A stretch of DNA of 64,000 nt from JAWKJY01 sp041393535 (GCA_041393535.1 JAWKJY010000010.1:1-64000), one strand, 5' to 3'. Positions 1-9,216 are shown, counted from the first letter of the stretch. The notes: generated by a model not told the origin, from the letters alone. Program-made: numbers and translations.

Positions 1-898
1 ACGCGTTCCCCAGCACGGCGAGGATCCCGATCCCGACGGCGGTTCGCCACATCGCCCCCTCGCCGCCGGTGAGCGCCGTGCCGCCGACGACCACGACGGT
101 GATCACGTCGAGCTCGACGTTCGCGCCGATGTCCGCCTGGCCCGAGCCGAGGCGAGCCGCGATGATGATCCCGGCGAGCGCGGCCATGAAGCCCGAGAGC
201 ATGAACGTGCTCGCGCGCAGGCTGAGCGTCCGCATCCCGGAGAGGCGCGCCGCCTCCTCGCCGCCGCCGATCGCGTAGATCGAGCGGCCGTAGACCGTTC
301 GGGCGAGGATGAACCCGAACAGCAGCAACGCACAGATCAGCGCGACGCCTGGAATCGGCATCGAGCCCCACTTGCCGGCGCCGATCGCCTGGAAGCCCTG
401 GTCGGCGACGATGATCGGGGCGGCCGCGGTGAGCACGAGCGCGAGCCCCCGGTAGATGAAGCCCATGCCGAGGGTGGCGACGAAGGTGTTCACCCGCAGC
501 TGCGTGATGATCGTCCCGTTCACGGCACCGGCGCCGATGCCGCAGAGCAGCACGAGGATCACGGAGGCCCATACGGGGATACCGACGTTCTCGACCATCC
601 CCGCGTAGAGCACGGCGGCGCCGGCGTAGATCCCGCCGACGGACAGGTCGAAGCCGCCCGCGATGATCACGTAGGTCATGCCGATGGCCATCAGGCCGAC
701 CGGTGCCCACTGGAGCAGCAGGTTGAGCAGGTTCGACCCGTCGAGGAAGCTCGAGTCGAGCGCGATGGTGACGATCACCATCACGACCAGCACCACGATC
801 ATCCCGTAGCGGAGCAGCAGGGTCGTCGCCTCGCCGGCGCGCCCGAGTCCCCGCTGCAGCCGGCCCTCGCCCTCGATCGTCGCGCCCGAAGCAGTCAT
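1..898 (-). CDS. Sugar ABC transporter permease, RbsC/XylH-like (3' end outside window)
   Basis: About 299 codons are visible; the C terminus lies beyond base 1. The protein is a polytopic inner-membrane permease of the BPD_transp_2 type that moves a monosaccharide handed over by the binding protein encoded upstream. Visible are a short cytoplasmic N terminus, a first helix with GMIVVLVVMVIVTIALDSSF, then the family-typical MTYVIIAGGFDLSVGG segment and GGTALTGGEGAMWRT near the truncated end. The start is ATG at 898, overlapping the stop of the ATPase gene by 4 nt (ATGA), which signals translational coupling. It is the third gene of a binding protein-ATPase-permease operon. The exact sugar cannot be told from sequence. 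Confidence 0.93.
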   Translation of the reverse strand, partial: MTASGATIEGEGRLQRGLGRAGEATTLLLRYGMIVVLVVMVIVTIALDSSFLDGSNLLNLLLQWAPVGLMAIGMTYVIIAGGFDLSVGGIYAGAAVLYAGMVENVGIPVWASVILVLLCGIGAGAVNGTIITQLRVNTFVATLGMGFIYRGLALVLTAAAPIIVADQGFQAIGAGKWGSMPIPGVALICALLLFGFILARTVYGRSIYAIGGGEEAARLSGMRTLSLRASTFMLSGFMAALAGIIIAARLGSGQADIGANVELDVITVVVVGGTALTGGEGAMWRTAVGIGILAVLGNA

Positions 899-2454
899 CG
901 GTTCTCCTGGAAGAGGCTGGCCATGAGCGACGCCTGGGTCAGGCGGGCGCCCTCGTACTCCCCGATCACGCGGCCGCCGCCGAGCGCGATCACGCGGTCG
1001 GAGTGGGCGACCACCTCCTCGAGCTCGGAGGAGACCATCACGATCCCCATGCCCTGGCTCGCGAGGCTGTCGAGCAGCGCGAAGACCTCCGCCTTCGCGC
1101 CGATGTCGATTCCACGCGTCGGCTCGTCGACGAGCAGCACGCGGACGTCCCGGTCGATCCACTTCGCCAGCACGACCTTCTGCTGGTTGCCGCCCGAGAG
1201 GAGCCGGGTCGTCCGGCGCTCGGCGCCGCGCTGGAGGCGGACGCGCTCGCCGAGGGCGTGCGCCCGCTCGACCTCGCGCCGGCGCAGGAGCACGGACGAG
1301 ACGGCGACCTTGCCGAGGCTCGTCAGGTTCACGTTGTCATACGCCGGCATCCCGAGCACGAGCCCCTGGTGCTTGCGATCCTCGGGCGCGAGCGCGATCC
1401 CGAGCCGCAGGGCCGCACGGGGCGAGCGCGGCCAGGACACGTCCTCGCCGGCGATCCGCAGGCGCCCGGTCGAGGCTGGGTCGAGCCCGGCGAGCGCGCG
1501 CAGCAGCTCCGTCCGGCCCGAGCCGACGAGCCCGGCGATGCCGAGGATCTCCCCGGCGCGGACGGTCAGGGAGACGTCGGCCAGGACGCCCGGCACGTCG
1601 ATCACCTCGGCGTGCAGGAGCTCGTCCCCGGCCGTCCGCCGGTGCGACGCCTGCAGCGAGACGTCCTCGCCGAGCATCGCCGCGATCAGCGTCTGCTTCG
1701 TCCAGCTGGCAGAGGGCTCGGTCGCCACCTTGCGGCCCTCGCGCAGGACGGTGACCGTGTCGCACATCGCGAGGACCTCGTCGAGGTCGTGCGAGATCAG
1801 GACGATCGTCACGCCGTGCGCGCGCAGCGACGCGACGACCTTGTAGAGCGCCTCGCGCTCGTGCAGCGCGAGCGAGGCGGTCGGCTCGTCGAGGACGAGA
1901 ACGCGCGCCGCCGACTCGATCCCGCGCATGATCTCGAGGGTCTGCTGGTCGGCGATCGAGAGGCTCCCCGCCCGCGCGCTCGGGCTGAGCTCCACGTCCA
2001 TCATTCGACAGAGCTCGAGGAACCGACCTCGCTCGGCCGCGCGGTCCTGGAGCGGGCCACGGTGACGCTCCTGTCCGAGGAAGACATTGGCGGCCGCGCT
2101 GAGCGTCCCGATCACGGTCAGCTCCTGGTAGACCGCGGTGACCCCGAGCTTGCGCGCGGTCGCCGGGTCGCTCAGCTCGACCGGCTCTCCGAAGAGCTCG
2201 ATCGTCCCGGCCGTCGGCGTGTGCGCCCCGGTGAGGATCTTCAGCAGCGTCGACTTGCCGGCCCCGTTCTCGCCGACGAGCCCGTGCACCTCGCCGACGG
2301 CGATATCGAGGTCGACGCCGCCAAGGGCGACCACGCCCGGGTACTCCTTGCCGATGCCCCGCAGCCGCAGCGCGGGGGCGCCGCCAGCGGGGACGACCCT
2401 CGGGGTCTGCTCGACCCCGAGGGCTGCCGCCGAGGTGACCGTCTCGTCCGTCAC
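895..2454 (-). CDS. Sugar ABC transporter ATP-binding protein, RbsA/XylG-like, two fused NBDs
   Basis: A protein of 519 aa, the usual length for tandem-NBD sugar ATPases. NBD1 has a full Walker A (GENGAGKSTLLK, about residue 60) and Walker B (VLVLDEPTASL), with a degenerate signature (LSIADQQ). NBD2 has a weakened Walker A (GLVGSGRTELLR) but a good signature (LSGGNQQKVVLAKW) and Walker B (LLVDEPTRGID). This asymmetry is normal for RbsA/MglA/XylG proteins. It energises import by the permease at 1-898. The start is GTG at 2454, 34 nt after the binding-protein stop; the 3' end overlaps the permease start. Substrate is inferred only as a pentose or hexose. Confidence 0.95.
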   Translation of the reverse strand: MTDETVTSAAALGVEQTPRVVPAGGAPALRLRGIGKEYPGVVALGGVDLDIAVGEVHGLVGENGAGKSTLLKILTGAHTPTAGTIELFGEPVELSDPATARKLGVTAVYQELTVIGTLSAAANVFLGQERHRGPLQDRAAERGRFLELCRMMDVELSPSARAGSLSIADQQTLEIMRGIESAARVLVLDEPTASLALHEREALYKVVASLRAHGVTIVLISHDLDEVLAMCDTVTVLREGRKVATEPSASWTKQTLIAAMLGEDVSLQASHRRTAGDELLHAEVIDVPGVLADVSLTVRAGEILGIAGLVGSGRTELLRALAGLDPASTGRLRIAGEDVSWPRSPRAALRLGIALAPEDRKHQGLVLGMPAYDNVNLTSLGKVAVSSVLLRRREVERAHALGERVRLQRGAERRTTRLLSGGNQQKVVLAKWIDRDVRVLLVDEPTRGIDIGAKAEVFALLDSLASQGMGIVMVSSELEEVVAHSDRVIALGGGRVIGEYEGARLTQASLMASLFQENR

Positions 2455-2488
2455 CGCGTCCCCGTCGCCTCGTCCGTCCGATTCCGGC

Positions 2489-3724
2489 CTAGTACTCCGG
2501 GAGCCCGATCGCCTCGTAGTCCGCGATCTTGTCCGCGGTCAGGAAGCAGGGCAGGCCCTGGAGCTTCGGGTCCTTGCAGAGGTCCCAGAACGTGCCCGTC
2601 GACGGCACGCCCTCGAGCTCGTCGAGGCCCGACAGCTTCGCGACGACCGACTGGACGGCCCGGTACTGCTCCTCGTACGGCAGGAAGATCTCGGTGCTCG
2701 CGATCTCGCCGTTCTTCAGCGCCTCGAACATCGTCTGGTCGCCGCCGAGGTCGTAGATCTTGACCTGGTCGAGCTTCCCGGCCGCCTTGACGGCCGAGAT
2801 GATCCCGGACGTGTGGCCCGAGTAGCTCGAGAAGATCACGTTGATGTTCGGGTTCTTGTTGAGGATGTTCTCGGTCTTGGTCAGCGCCACCGAGGCCTGG
2901 TACTCGGTCGCGTCGAAGGCGACCTCCTTCCAGCCGGGGTAGTTGCCCTTGAGGCCGTCGAGCACCTCGCGCGCCCGGGTGGTGTTGCCGTGCACGGCCG
3001 GGCCGTTCAGGACGGCGAACTCGCCGCCGTCGGCCGACTCGAGGCCCTGCGTGAACCACTGCGTGTAGACCTCCGGCGACTGGCCGCCGACGAAGATGGT
3101 CGTCCCCTCGTAGGCGCCGTCGTACGGGGCGTCGCACACCGGCACGTTCGTGACCGCGAGGACGATGCCCGCCTCGAGCGTGGCCTTCGCAGCCGAGCAG
3201 AGCTGCTGCGGGTTGTTCGCCTCGAGCACGAAGCCGTCGAAGTCGCCCGACGCGATCGCGCCCATCACCTGATTGAGCTGCTTCGCGCCGTCGAACTCGC
3301 CGTTGAACACCTGGATCGTCGCGCCGTACGCCTTGGCGGCGTCCTCGGCGCCCTTGATGCCGGCCTTGAGGTACGTGTTGTTGCCGCCGACGGAGAAGAA
3401 GGCGAGCCGAAGCCCGGGCTTCACCTGGTCGGTACCGCCGGCGGTGTCGGCGGGCGCGGACTCGGCCGGGGCGGGCTCCGACGGCGCGGGCTCGGCCGGG
3501 GCCGACTCAGCGGGGGTGGGCTCCGCAGGAGCGGGCTCGGCCGGTGCCGGCTCGGCCGGGGCGGGCTCGGCGGGTGCGGGCGCAGCGGGCTTCGCCGGCG
3601 CCGGCTCGGCCGGTGCGGCGGTATCGTCGCTGCCGCCGCACGCCGCCGCGCCCAGCGCGAGCACGGCGAGCAGGGCCAGCAGCGCGACGAGCGCCGCCGG
3701 CCGACGGACGTGCAGGTGTGCCAT
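2489..3724 (-). CDS. Sugar-binding lipoprotein of ABC transporter (Peripla_BP_4 family)
   Basis: A 411 aa lipoprotein. A hydrophobic signal ends in the lipobox LGAAAC with Cys29 as the lipidation site. Residues about 33-100 form a long linker built of near-perfect Pro-Ala-Glu-Pro-Ala repeats. The remaining part is a type-1 periplasmic binding domain starting GLRLAFFSVGGNNTYLKAGI and containing FDGFVLEANNP and DLGGDQTMFEAL. It captures a sugar outside the membrane for the ATPase and permease encoded downstream. The ATG at 3724 is chosen because it is preceded by GAGGGGAG and begins the signal peptide; the frame is open much further upstream but that extension is nonsense. First gene of the operon. 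Confidence 0.94.
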   Translation of the reverse strand: MAHLHVRRPAALVALLALLAVLALGAAACGGSDDTAAPAEPAPAKPAAPAPAEPAPAEPAPAEPAPAEPTPAESAPAEPAPSEPAPAESAPADTAGGTDQVKPGLRLAFFSVGGNNTYLKAGIKGAEDAAKAYGATIQVFNGEFDGAKQLNQVMGAIASGDFDGFVLEANNPQQLCSAAKATLEAGIVLAVTNVPVCDAPYDGAYEGTTIFVGGQSPEVYTQWFTQGLESADGGEFAVLNGPAVHGNTTRAREVLDGLKGNYPGWKEVAFDATEYQASVALTKTENILNKNPNINVIFSSYSGHTSGIISAVKAAGKLDQVKIYDLGGDQTMFEALKNGEIASTEIFLPYEEQYRAVQSVVAKLSGLDELEGVPSTGTFWDLCKDPKLQGLPCFLTADKIADYEAIGLPEY

Positions 3725-4057
3725 CGAAACTCCCCTCGTTCGTCGAGACCCCACGAATGGATCGGCAACGCCGGCCGAGCCCGTTCCCGAAGGCGGCTCG
3801 AACGGCGCGGTGCCGCTCCTGAAGGTGTAGGGCCGCGCCCGTCCGCCAAGCGGTGCCTCCCGGGGCGACCGTGAGAGGGGCGTCCGCCGCCGACCGGCGC
3901 ACGCGGACTGCCCGCCGCGACGCCAGCTCCGACCCGGTCGGGTAACGGGGACCTGCCCGTTGAGACATCGCGGGCGCGCCCGCGATCGCGATACGATCGA
4001 TCCAGGAGCCCCGGCAGGCCGCACCGGCCTGCGCCCGTGGGTGACGGGAGGTGGGAG
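3725..4057. promoter_or_regulatory. Divergent intergenic region between sugar ABC operon and two-component genes
   Basis: 333 bp without a gene. Visible are a perfect 16-bp palindrome CGCGGGCGCGCCCGCG at 3969-3984, overlapped by CGCGATCGCG at 3981-3990, and then a -10-like TACGAT at 3992-3997 reading toward the kinase. The palindrome sits just upstream of that -10 and is a candidate operator, perhaps for the neighbouring regulator. The stretch 4034-4050 contains GTGGGTGACGGGA, shared with the core of the 45-bp repeat found at 51560 and 62597. Confidence 0.45.
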
Positions 4058-5707
4058 ATGAGCGCTCACGCACGCGCTACCGCGGTGCGCCACCGCCTCG
4101 ACGGCGGCGCCTCGCACGCGATCCGGGACACCCTCGAGCCGCTGCTCGAGGAGATCCGCGCCAGCCTCGGCGCCGACGCCGCGCTGGCCGTCTTCCGCTT
4201 CCGCGGCGGTTACGCCGTGCGCGTGCTCGCGGCGAGCGCCGTCCCGTCGCTGGATCTCCCGCTCGCCAGCGAGCCGCTCGGGCTGAACGTCCGCCTGCCG
4301 GCGCGCTCGCCGGTCACCTGGCAGGACGTCGTGCTCGCGTCGACCGTGCGCGCGTACCGCCTCGAGCTCTCCACCGCGCTCGCCGTGCCCTGGCACGACG
4401 CCTCGGGCACGGGTGCGCTGATCGTCGGGATGACGCCCAGCTCGTACAACTCGGGCGAGCTCGACCTCGAGACAGTGCGCACCTACGGGCCGCGCCTGCG
4501 CGAGGCCCACCGCGACGGCGGCATCGCCGGGACGCTCCGCCTGCAGGGCGACCTGAACTCCGCGATCCGCGTAGTCGCGGAGACGACGCTCGCCGAGACG
4601 AACGTCAGCGCGATCCTCGAAGCGATCGCCATGGCGGCGCGCACGCTGCTCGCCACCTCGGCCGCCTACATCTCGCTGCCAGAGGACGACCCGGACTACT
4701 TCCAGTTCCACACGCTGCTGAACATCCGCACGCGGCCGTTCCGCCGGCTCCGCGTCCGCTACGGGGAGGGGCTCGGTGGCCTGACGCGCGAGCACCTGAA
4801 GACCGTCCGCTCGATCAACTACGCGAACGACACGCAGCTGCGGCACGCACCGGTGCTCGAGACCGCGCGCGAGGGGATCCTCTCGGCGATGTGCACGCCG
4901 CTCGTCACCGACGGCAAGGCGATCGGCCTGCTCTACGTCGCGAACCGGAAGATGACGCCGTTCACCGAGACGGACGTCGCCCTGATCGAGGAGTTAGCCG
5001 GCTACGCGACCCTCGGGATGCGGCACAGCCAACTCGAGGAGCACCGCCGCGAGGTCATGCGCCGCCGCGAGCAGGAGCGGCTCGCCGCGCAGCTGCACGA
5101 CTCGGTGATGCGGTCGCTGATGGAGATCGGCTTCCAGGCCGAGCAGGGGATCGACGGGCCCGCCGTCGCCGACGACGAGCTGCAGGCCCGCTTCGGCGTG
5201 ATCGCTCGGGCGGCGGAGTCGTGCCTGGAGACGCTGCGCGGCCACATCGCCGAGCTGACGAGCGGCGCGATGCGCCACGCCTCGCTCGAGGACCTGCTCG
5301 AGGTCGTCCGACTGCACGACTGGGGGAGCTACGGCGGGAGCGCGACGATCGAGTGCTCCTGCCAGACGCCCGGGGTGCAGGTGGGCGAGCACGTCTCGGA
5401 GGCGATCACGCGGATCGCCCGCGAGGCGATCGAGAACGCGAAGCTGCACTCGGGCGCCCGGACGATCGACGTCTCGCTCGAGGCGCGCGAGCGCGAGGTG
5501 CGGCTCGTCGTCGCCGACGACGGCCGCGGCATGGCCGCGGAGGAGATCACGCGCGTGCTCTGCGAGGATGCCCGCCACTTCGGCCTACGCGGGATGCGCG
5601 CCGCCGCCAAGCAGGTCGGCGGGCACCTCTCGCTCTCGCCGGGCCGCCACGGCGGCCTTGTCGTCGAGGCGGTCCTGCCGCTCGAGCGGGGACGCGATGG
5701 CGGCTAG
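4058..5707 (+). CDS. GAF-domain sensor histidine kinase (NarX/DegS-type, HisKA_3)
   Basis: 549 aa, soluble with no membrane helices. The N-terminal 165 residues have no clear domain. A GAF domain follows at about 175-325 (VSAILEAIAMAARTLL to LIEELAGYATLGMR). Then comes a HisKA_3 dimerisation helix with phosphoacceptor His347 in AAQLHDSVMRSL, and an HATPase_c domain with the N box (EAIENAKLHSG) and G1 box (VADDGRGM). It autophosphorylates and passes phosphate to the response regulator whose gene overlaps by 11 nt. The ATG at 4058 is preferred over the GTG at 4037 because GGGAGGTGGGAG precedes it. The divergent sugar importer suggests control of that operon, an inference. Confidence 0.93.
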   Translation: MSAHARATAVRHRLDGGASHAIRDTLEPLLEEIRASLGADAALAVFRFRGGYAVRVLAASAVPSLDLPLASEPLGLNVRLPARSPVTWQDVVLASTVRAYRLELSTALAVPWHDASGTGALIVGMTPSSYNSGELDLETVRTYGPRLREAHRDGGIAGTLRLQGDLNSAIRVVAETTLAETNVSAILEAIAMAARTLLATSAAYISLPEDDPDYFQFHTLLNIRTRPFRRLRVRYGEGLGGLTREHLKTVRSINYANDTQLRHAPVLETAREGILSAMCTPLVTDGKAIGLLYVANRKMTPFTETDVALIEELAGYATLGMRHSQLEEHRREVMRRREQERLAAQLHDSVMRSLMEIGFQAEQGIDGPAVADDELQARFGVIARAAESCLETLRGHIAELTSGAMRHASLEDLLEVVRLHDWGSYGGSATIECSCQTPGVQVGEHVSEAITRIAREAIENAKLHSGARTIDVSLEAREREVRLVVADDGRGMAAEEITRVLCEDARHFGLRGMRAAAKQVGGHLSLSPGRHGGLVVEAVLPLERGRDGG

Positions 5708-6356
5708 CCCCGCCGGGCTCGCCCGTGCGGTTCGGGTCGCGGTCGCGGACGACCACGGGATCGTCCGCGAAGGCGTCCGCTCGATGGCTGCGCGCGCACA
5801 AGACGTCGAGTTCGTCGGCGAGGCGTCGAACGGCGCGGAGGCGACCGAGCTGGTCGCCCGCGCCGACGTCGACGTGCTCCTGCTCGACTACCGGCTCGGG
5901 AGCGAGAACGGCTTCGACGTCTGCCGGCGGGTCAAGGCCGCGAGCCCGGACACGAAGGTGCTCGTCTTCACCGCCTTCGGCAACCCGGAGCTGCTCACCC
6001 AGGCGATCCGCGCCGGCGCCTCCGGCTACATCCTCAAGGACACGAACACACAGCGGCTGCCGGAGATCCTGCGGGCACTCCAGGACGCGGGGACGTACGT
6101 CGACCCGCGCCTCGCCGGGCAGGCGCTGCTCGCGTCGGTGGGCCGCAACGAGGGCGCCGACCCGGCGCTCGGGGAGCGCGAGACGGCGATCCTGCGGCTG
6201 ATCGCGCAGGGCAAGTCGAACGTCGAGATCGCCAGCGAGCTGTACCTCAGCCCGCACACCGTGAAGTTCCACGTGACGCGGCTGCTGCGGAAGTACGACG
6301 TGCGGCGGCGCTCCGAGCTCGCCGGGATCGCGCATGACATGTTCCTGACGCCGTAG
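5697..6356 (+). CDS. NarL/FixJ-family response regulator
   Basis: 219 aa. The receiver domain occupies about 10-130 with VRVAVADDHGIVREG, phosphoacceptor Asp64 in LLLDYRLG, and the conserved Lys in ILKDTN. A LuxR-type HTH follows at 150-215: GERETAILRLIAQGKSNVEI then LSPHTVKFHVTRLLRKY. It binds DNA after phosphorylation by the kinase encoded immediately upstream. The start ATG lies inside the kinase gene, indicating coupled translation. Target promoters are not identifiable, but the palindrome at 3969-3984 in the shared divergent region is a reasonable candidate. Confidence 0.94.
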   Translation: MAASPAGLARAVRVAVADDHGIVREGVRSMAARAQDVEFVGEASNGAEATELVARADVDVLLLDYRLGSENGFDVCRRVKAASPDTKVLVFTAFGNPELLTQAIRAGASGYILKDTNTQRLPEILRALQDAGTYVDPRLAGQALLASVGRNEGADPALGERETAILRLIAQGKSNVEIASELYLSPHTVKFHVTRLLRKYDVRRRSELAGIAHDMFLTP

Positions 6357-6960
6357 CACGCTCGCCGTGAGTGCCGGGGTCGGCAGGCTTGGGCCAAGAC
6401 CGGCCCGGCCCGGCTCCTCGACGGGTCGGAGCGGCCCGCCGCCGTGTCCATGCGTGCCGGCCTCGCGCGCGGCGCGCATACACCGGTGATACACGCGACG
6501 GAGAACACGTCCATTTTCAGGCGTGTTCGAATCCGTATGCGGCGCCTCCTCTCGAGCTGCCGCAGGCCCGGCGCCTGCCGCTCCTCGCGCCCGGCCACGG
6601 CGCAGGGCGCAGGCGCAGTGCGTACGATGCGAGCCTGGCGTTCGCGCCGACCGGAAGTGCGCTCTTCCCGTTCGCAAGGCGCGTGGACCGTGCGTCGTCG
6701 GCGCTCCGGCCGAACGACTTCCCCGATCACCCGCTCATCGGGCTCGAACGCCACGGAGCGAGCCCCGAGCCCCGTGCGACGGGCTCTACGGTTTCACTCC
6801 CGACCGGCGCCACGGCCTGGCCAGCCGCGCTCCAGGGGTGAGCGGATCCGGGCCGACCGACGGAAGCCCCGGGGCTGGTGGCAGCCCTGCCCGGAGTTCT
6901 CCCCAGGTTCCTCACAGGACACAAATGTCGGTACTTCGACGACAGGAAACGTTCTCCTCT
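6357..6960. other. Intergenic stretch, no convincing gene; inverted repeats
   Basis: I see no coding frame with protein-like composition on either strand. The stretch holds an 8-bp palindrome CACCGGTG at 6481-6488 and, 14 nt later, an inverted repeat GAACACG/CGTGTTC at 6503-6509 and 6522-6528 with a 12-nt spacer. The region 6475-6540 is clearly less GC-rich than its surroundings. These may be regulator sites or a scar of past transfer. CTCACAGGAC at 6911-6920 also occurs upstream of the CAP-protein gene at 34107. Confidence 0.4.
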
Positions 6961-6962
6961 GC

Positions 6963-7294
6963 TAGCGTGCCCGCCAGCCAACGCAGAAAACGCCCGCACA
7001 TCGAGCGTTCCGACCGAGCAGGTCGGCTCGATGCCCCAGGGAGGCGCGGGCAGCCACTCGCGATCGAACCTCCTCTCCGCACGCGGCGTCCCGCGACGCA
7101 GGCCGCGGCGGGGAGACTCGAACGACCTCGACGCTTCGCCGACGATGCGACCCCACGCACCCGCCGCAACCCTCCTCCCGGCGCCGCCCGTCCCCGGGCG
7201 GCCCACGCGGCAGGCCATCAGCGCGGCTGCACCCCCTCTCGCCCTCGCTGCGGCCCCGTTGGGGGCCGGACACGACAGACCGAGGTTCCGCCCC
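6963..7294 (+). promoter_or_regulatory. Promoter and long structured leader of the cell-wall peptidase gene
   Basis: A -10-like TAGCGT lies at 6963-6968. From the expected transcription start near 6975 to the ATG at 7295 is about 320 nt without a credible ORF. A strong two-tier hairpin begins 25 nt into this leader: CATCGAG (6999-7005) pairs with CTCGATG (7027-7033), and inside it CCGACC (7010-7015) pairs with GGTCGG (7021-7026) around loop GAGCA. Long structured leaders before actinobacterial cell-wall hydrolase genes are often c-di-AMP (ydaO) riboswitches, but I could not match the ydaO consensus, so the class stays open. Confidence 0.4.
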
Positions 7295-8479
7295 ATGCCA
7301 CCCAGCACCGACGGCCCGCTCGCCGTCCCGGCCCTCATGCCGTCCCGCCATCCCGCCGAAGCGCTCACGGCGCTCGTTCTCCTTGCGATCGCCCTGCTGC
7401 TCTCGCTCGGCCTCACGGCAACGGCGAGCGCTGCTCCGACACGGATCCCCGGCAAGGGCCTTCTCGAGCGTGGCGACGAGGGCAAGGCCGTCCGGGCAGT
7501 GCAGCGCGCCGTGGGCATCCCCGCCGACGGCGTCTACGGGCCAAGGACCGTGAAGGCGGTCAAGCGCTTCCAGGAGCGCGCCGGCCTCGCGGCGGACGGC
7601 AGGGTCGGGCCTCGGACGCGGCGCGCGCTGAACGGCGTCCTCGCGGCCCGCTCGGCACCGCGCTCGGGATCCGGCGTCCTGCGACTCGGCGACTCTGGCG
7701 CTGCGGTCGTCAGGCTCCAGCGCCTGCTCCGCCTGCCCGCCGACGGGGTGTTCGGCAAGGAGACGCGCAAGGCCGTGAAGCGCTTCCAGCGGCGCGCCGG
7801 CCTGACCGTGGACGGCAAGGTCGGCCCTCAGACGCTCCGGGCCCTCCAGGGGATCAGCGCGGCACGCGTGCTGCAGAAGTCGACCGACGGCGTCCTTCGC
7901 ATGGGAGACTCGGGCCCGGCCGTCGCGCGGCTCCAGCGTGCGCTCGGCATCACCCCGGACGGCGTGTTCGGCAAGGGCACGCGCAAGGCGGTCAAGCGGT
8001 TCCAGCGCGCCGCCGGCCTCACCGCCGACGGGATCGTCGGCCCGGGGACGCTCGCGGCCCTCGCGCGCACGCCGGTGCGGAGCAGCGTCCGCGCGGCCGC
8101 GACGTCCAGGACGAAGACGACGCGAGCGCGGGCCAGCCGCGCGACGGACGCGCCGGCCGGCTTCGACGACGGGCTCGCCGCGGCCATCGCGCTCGCGAGG
8201 CAGATGGGGCTCGAGGTCATCTCGGGTTACCGGCCCGGTGCGACGATCGGCGGGAGCGGCCGCATCTCCGACCACGCGTTCAACCCGTCGAAGGCGGCCG
8301 ACGTGGCAGGATCGGCCGCGGAGATGAAGCGCTACGCGCTCGCCGTCGCGGGCCTGCCGGGCGTCGAGACCGTGATCTACGCGAGCACGGGCCTGTGGCT
8401 CGCCGGGCGCGGCTGGGGCGACATGTCGCCGAGCACCGCGGCAGACCACGTCGATCACGTCCACGTCGACACGTTCTGA
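7295..8479 (+). CDS. Secreted protein with three peptidoglycan-binding repeats and a C-terminal M15-like domain
   Basis: 394 aa. A signal segment (residues about 24-48, ALVLLAIALLLSLGLTATASA) is followed by three PG_binding_1 repeats starting near residues 55, 127 and 199. They share the cores DGVYGPRTVKAVKRFQ, DGVFGKETRKAVKRFQ and DGVFGKGTRKAVKRFQ. The last 105 residues contain SDHAFNPSKAADVAG and DHVDHVHVD, the layout of zinc ligands in M15/VanY-like peptidases. It probably binds and trims peptidoglycan outside the membrane. The ATG at 7295 is the first sensible start; ATG at 7337 is an alternative that keeps the signal. A long structured leader precedes it. No obvious operon partner. Confidence 0.85.
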   Translation: MPPSTDGPLAVPALMPSRHPAEALTALVLLAIALLLSLGLTATASAAPTRIPGKGLLERGDEGKAVRAVQRAVGIPADGVYGPRTVKAVKRFQERAGLAADGRVGPRTRRALNGVLAARSAPRSGSGVLRLGDSGAAVVRLQRLLRLPADGVFGKETRKAVKRFQRRAGLTVDGKVGPQTLRALQGISAARVLQKSTDGVLRMGDSGPAVARLQRALGITPDGVFGKGTRKAVKRFQRAAGLTADGIVGPGTLAALARTPVRSSVRAAATSRTKTTRARASRATDAPAGFDDGLAAAIALARQMGLEVISGYRPGATIGGSGRISDHAFNPSKAADVAGSAAEMKRYALAVAGLPGVETVIYASTGLWLAGRGWGDMSPSTAADHVDHVHVDTF

Positions 8480-8683
8480 GGCCTCAGGGGCTCGAGCGAT
8501 GCCCTCCCGCGAGCAGCGCGACGAGCGCTGCGGGATGCCGGCGAACGGCGGGCGGGGCCAGCCGACCTGCCGGAAGCTCGACGACGAACGCCTGGCTACC
8601 CGGGTAACGGCTCGTCTGCCAGCCCGCGGCGTGGCCCGCGGCACCGGGAGCCTGCGGGAGGCAGCCCGACGATCCTCGCGTAG

Positions 8684-9141
8684 CGGCGCGCGAGCCGCTC
8701 GCTGCCGCCAGACCTGCGCGGCCTCGTCACGCCTGGGCCGCACACGATCTCGCTGCAGCGCCTGCCCGGTGCGACCGTCCGGCGGCCGCGATCGTCGAGC
8801 TCGGAGCGAAGCTGGAGCCTGATCGTCGACGGTGTGCGGGTCTCGACCGTGCCGGTGCGGGACGGCCTCGCGGTCGTCGAGCTCGGCGGCCTGGTCGCGC
8901 CGCGCCTCCACACGATCTCGCCCGAGGGCCCGCCGGCGTTCCGGGCGACGTCGCGGCGGGTGTGGCTCCTGCCCCGCACCGGGGTGCTCCGGCCGGGCGA
9001 CCGGCACACGGCCGGGATCGTCTACCTGCCGGGGGGCCGAGGCTCGTGGTCGTCCTCACGTACGCCGACGGGCTGACCCGCCGGGAGGCGACGGGCCTTG
9101 CCGCGACCCTCCGGCGCGCCGCGGGCATCCGCGCCGGCTGA
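8684..9141 (+). pseudogene. Broken gene for a protein of unknown function
   Basis: An open frame with good composition begins after a TAG at 8681 without its own start codon. It reads through LRGLVTPGPHTISLQRLPG and LIVDGVRVSTVPVRDGLAVV, and runs into a TGA at 9074. In the next frame the same protein continues naturally from the run GGGGGG at 9031-9036 (RRLVVVLTYADGL... to AAGIRAG) and stops at 9139-9141. One base gained or lost in that G run explains the break. The N terminus is missing or lies in another frame upstream of 8681. I do not recognise the family. Sequence error or genuine decay cannot be separated here. Confidence 0.5.
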
Positions 9142-9164
9142 CCCCGTCCGGCCGTCGACCGACC

Positions 9165-9195
9165 GTGGGAGCCCGCTTCACGAGCGGGCTCCCAC
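9165..9195. terminator. Bidirectional terminator hairpin
   Basis: Perfect 13-bp inverted repeat GTGGGAGCCCGCT / AGCGGGCTCCCAC around a 5-nt loop, placed between the convergent ends of the broken gene (9141) and the spondin-domain gene (9217). No T tract. Confidence 0.8.
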
Positions 9196-9216
9196 GGGTC
9201 CAGCGACGGGGTCGTG

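Noticed and set aside
2489..4846. 785-codon version of the sugar-binding protein
   Set aside because: The extension beyond 3724 is low complexity, runs antisense through the kinase gene and would bury the signal peptide.
6520..6540. GTTCGAATCC resembling a tRNA T-loop
   Set aside because: The flanking bases cannot form the T stem and no acceptor, D or anticodon arms can be drawn around it.
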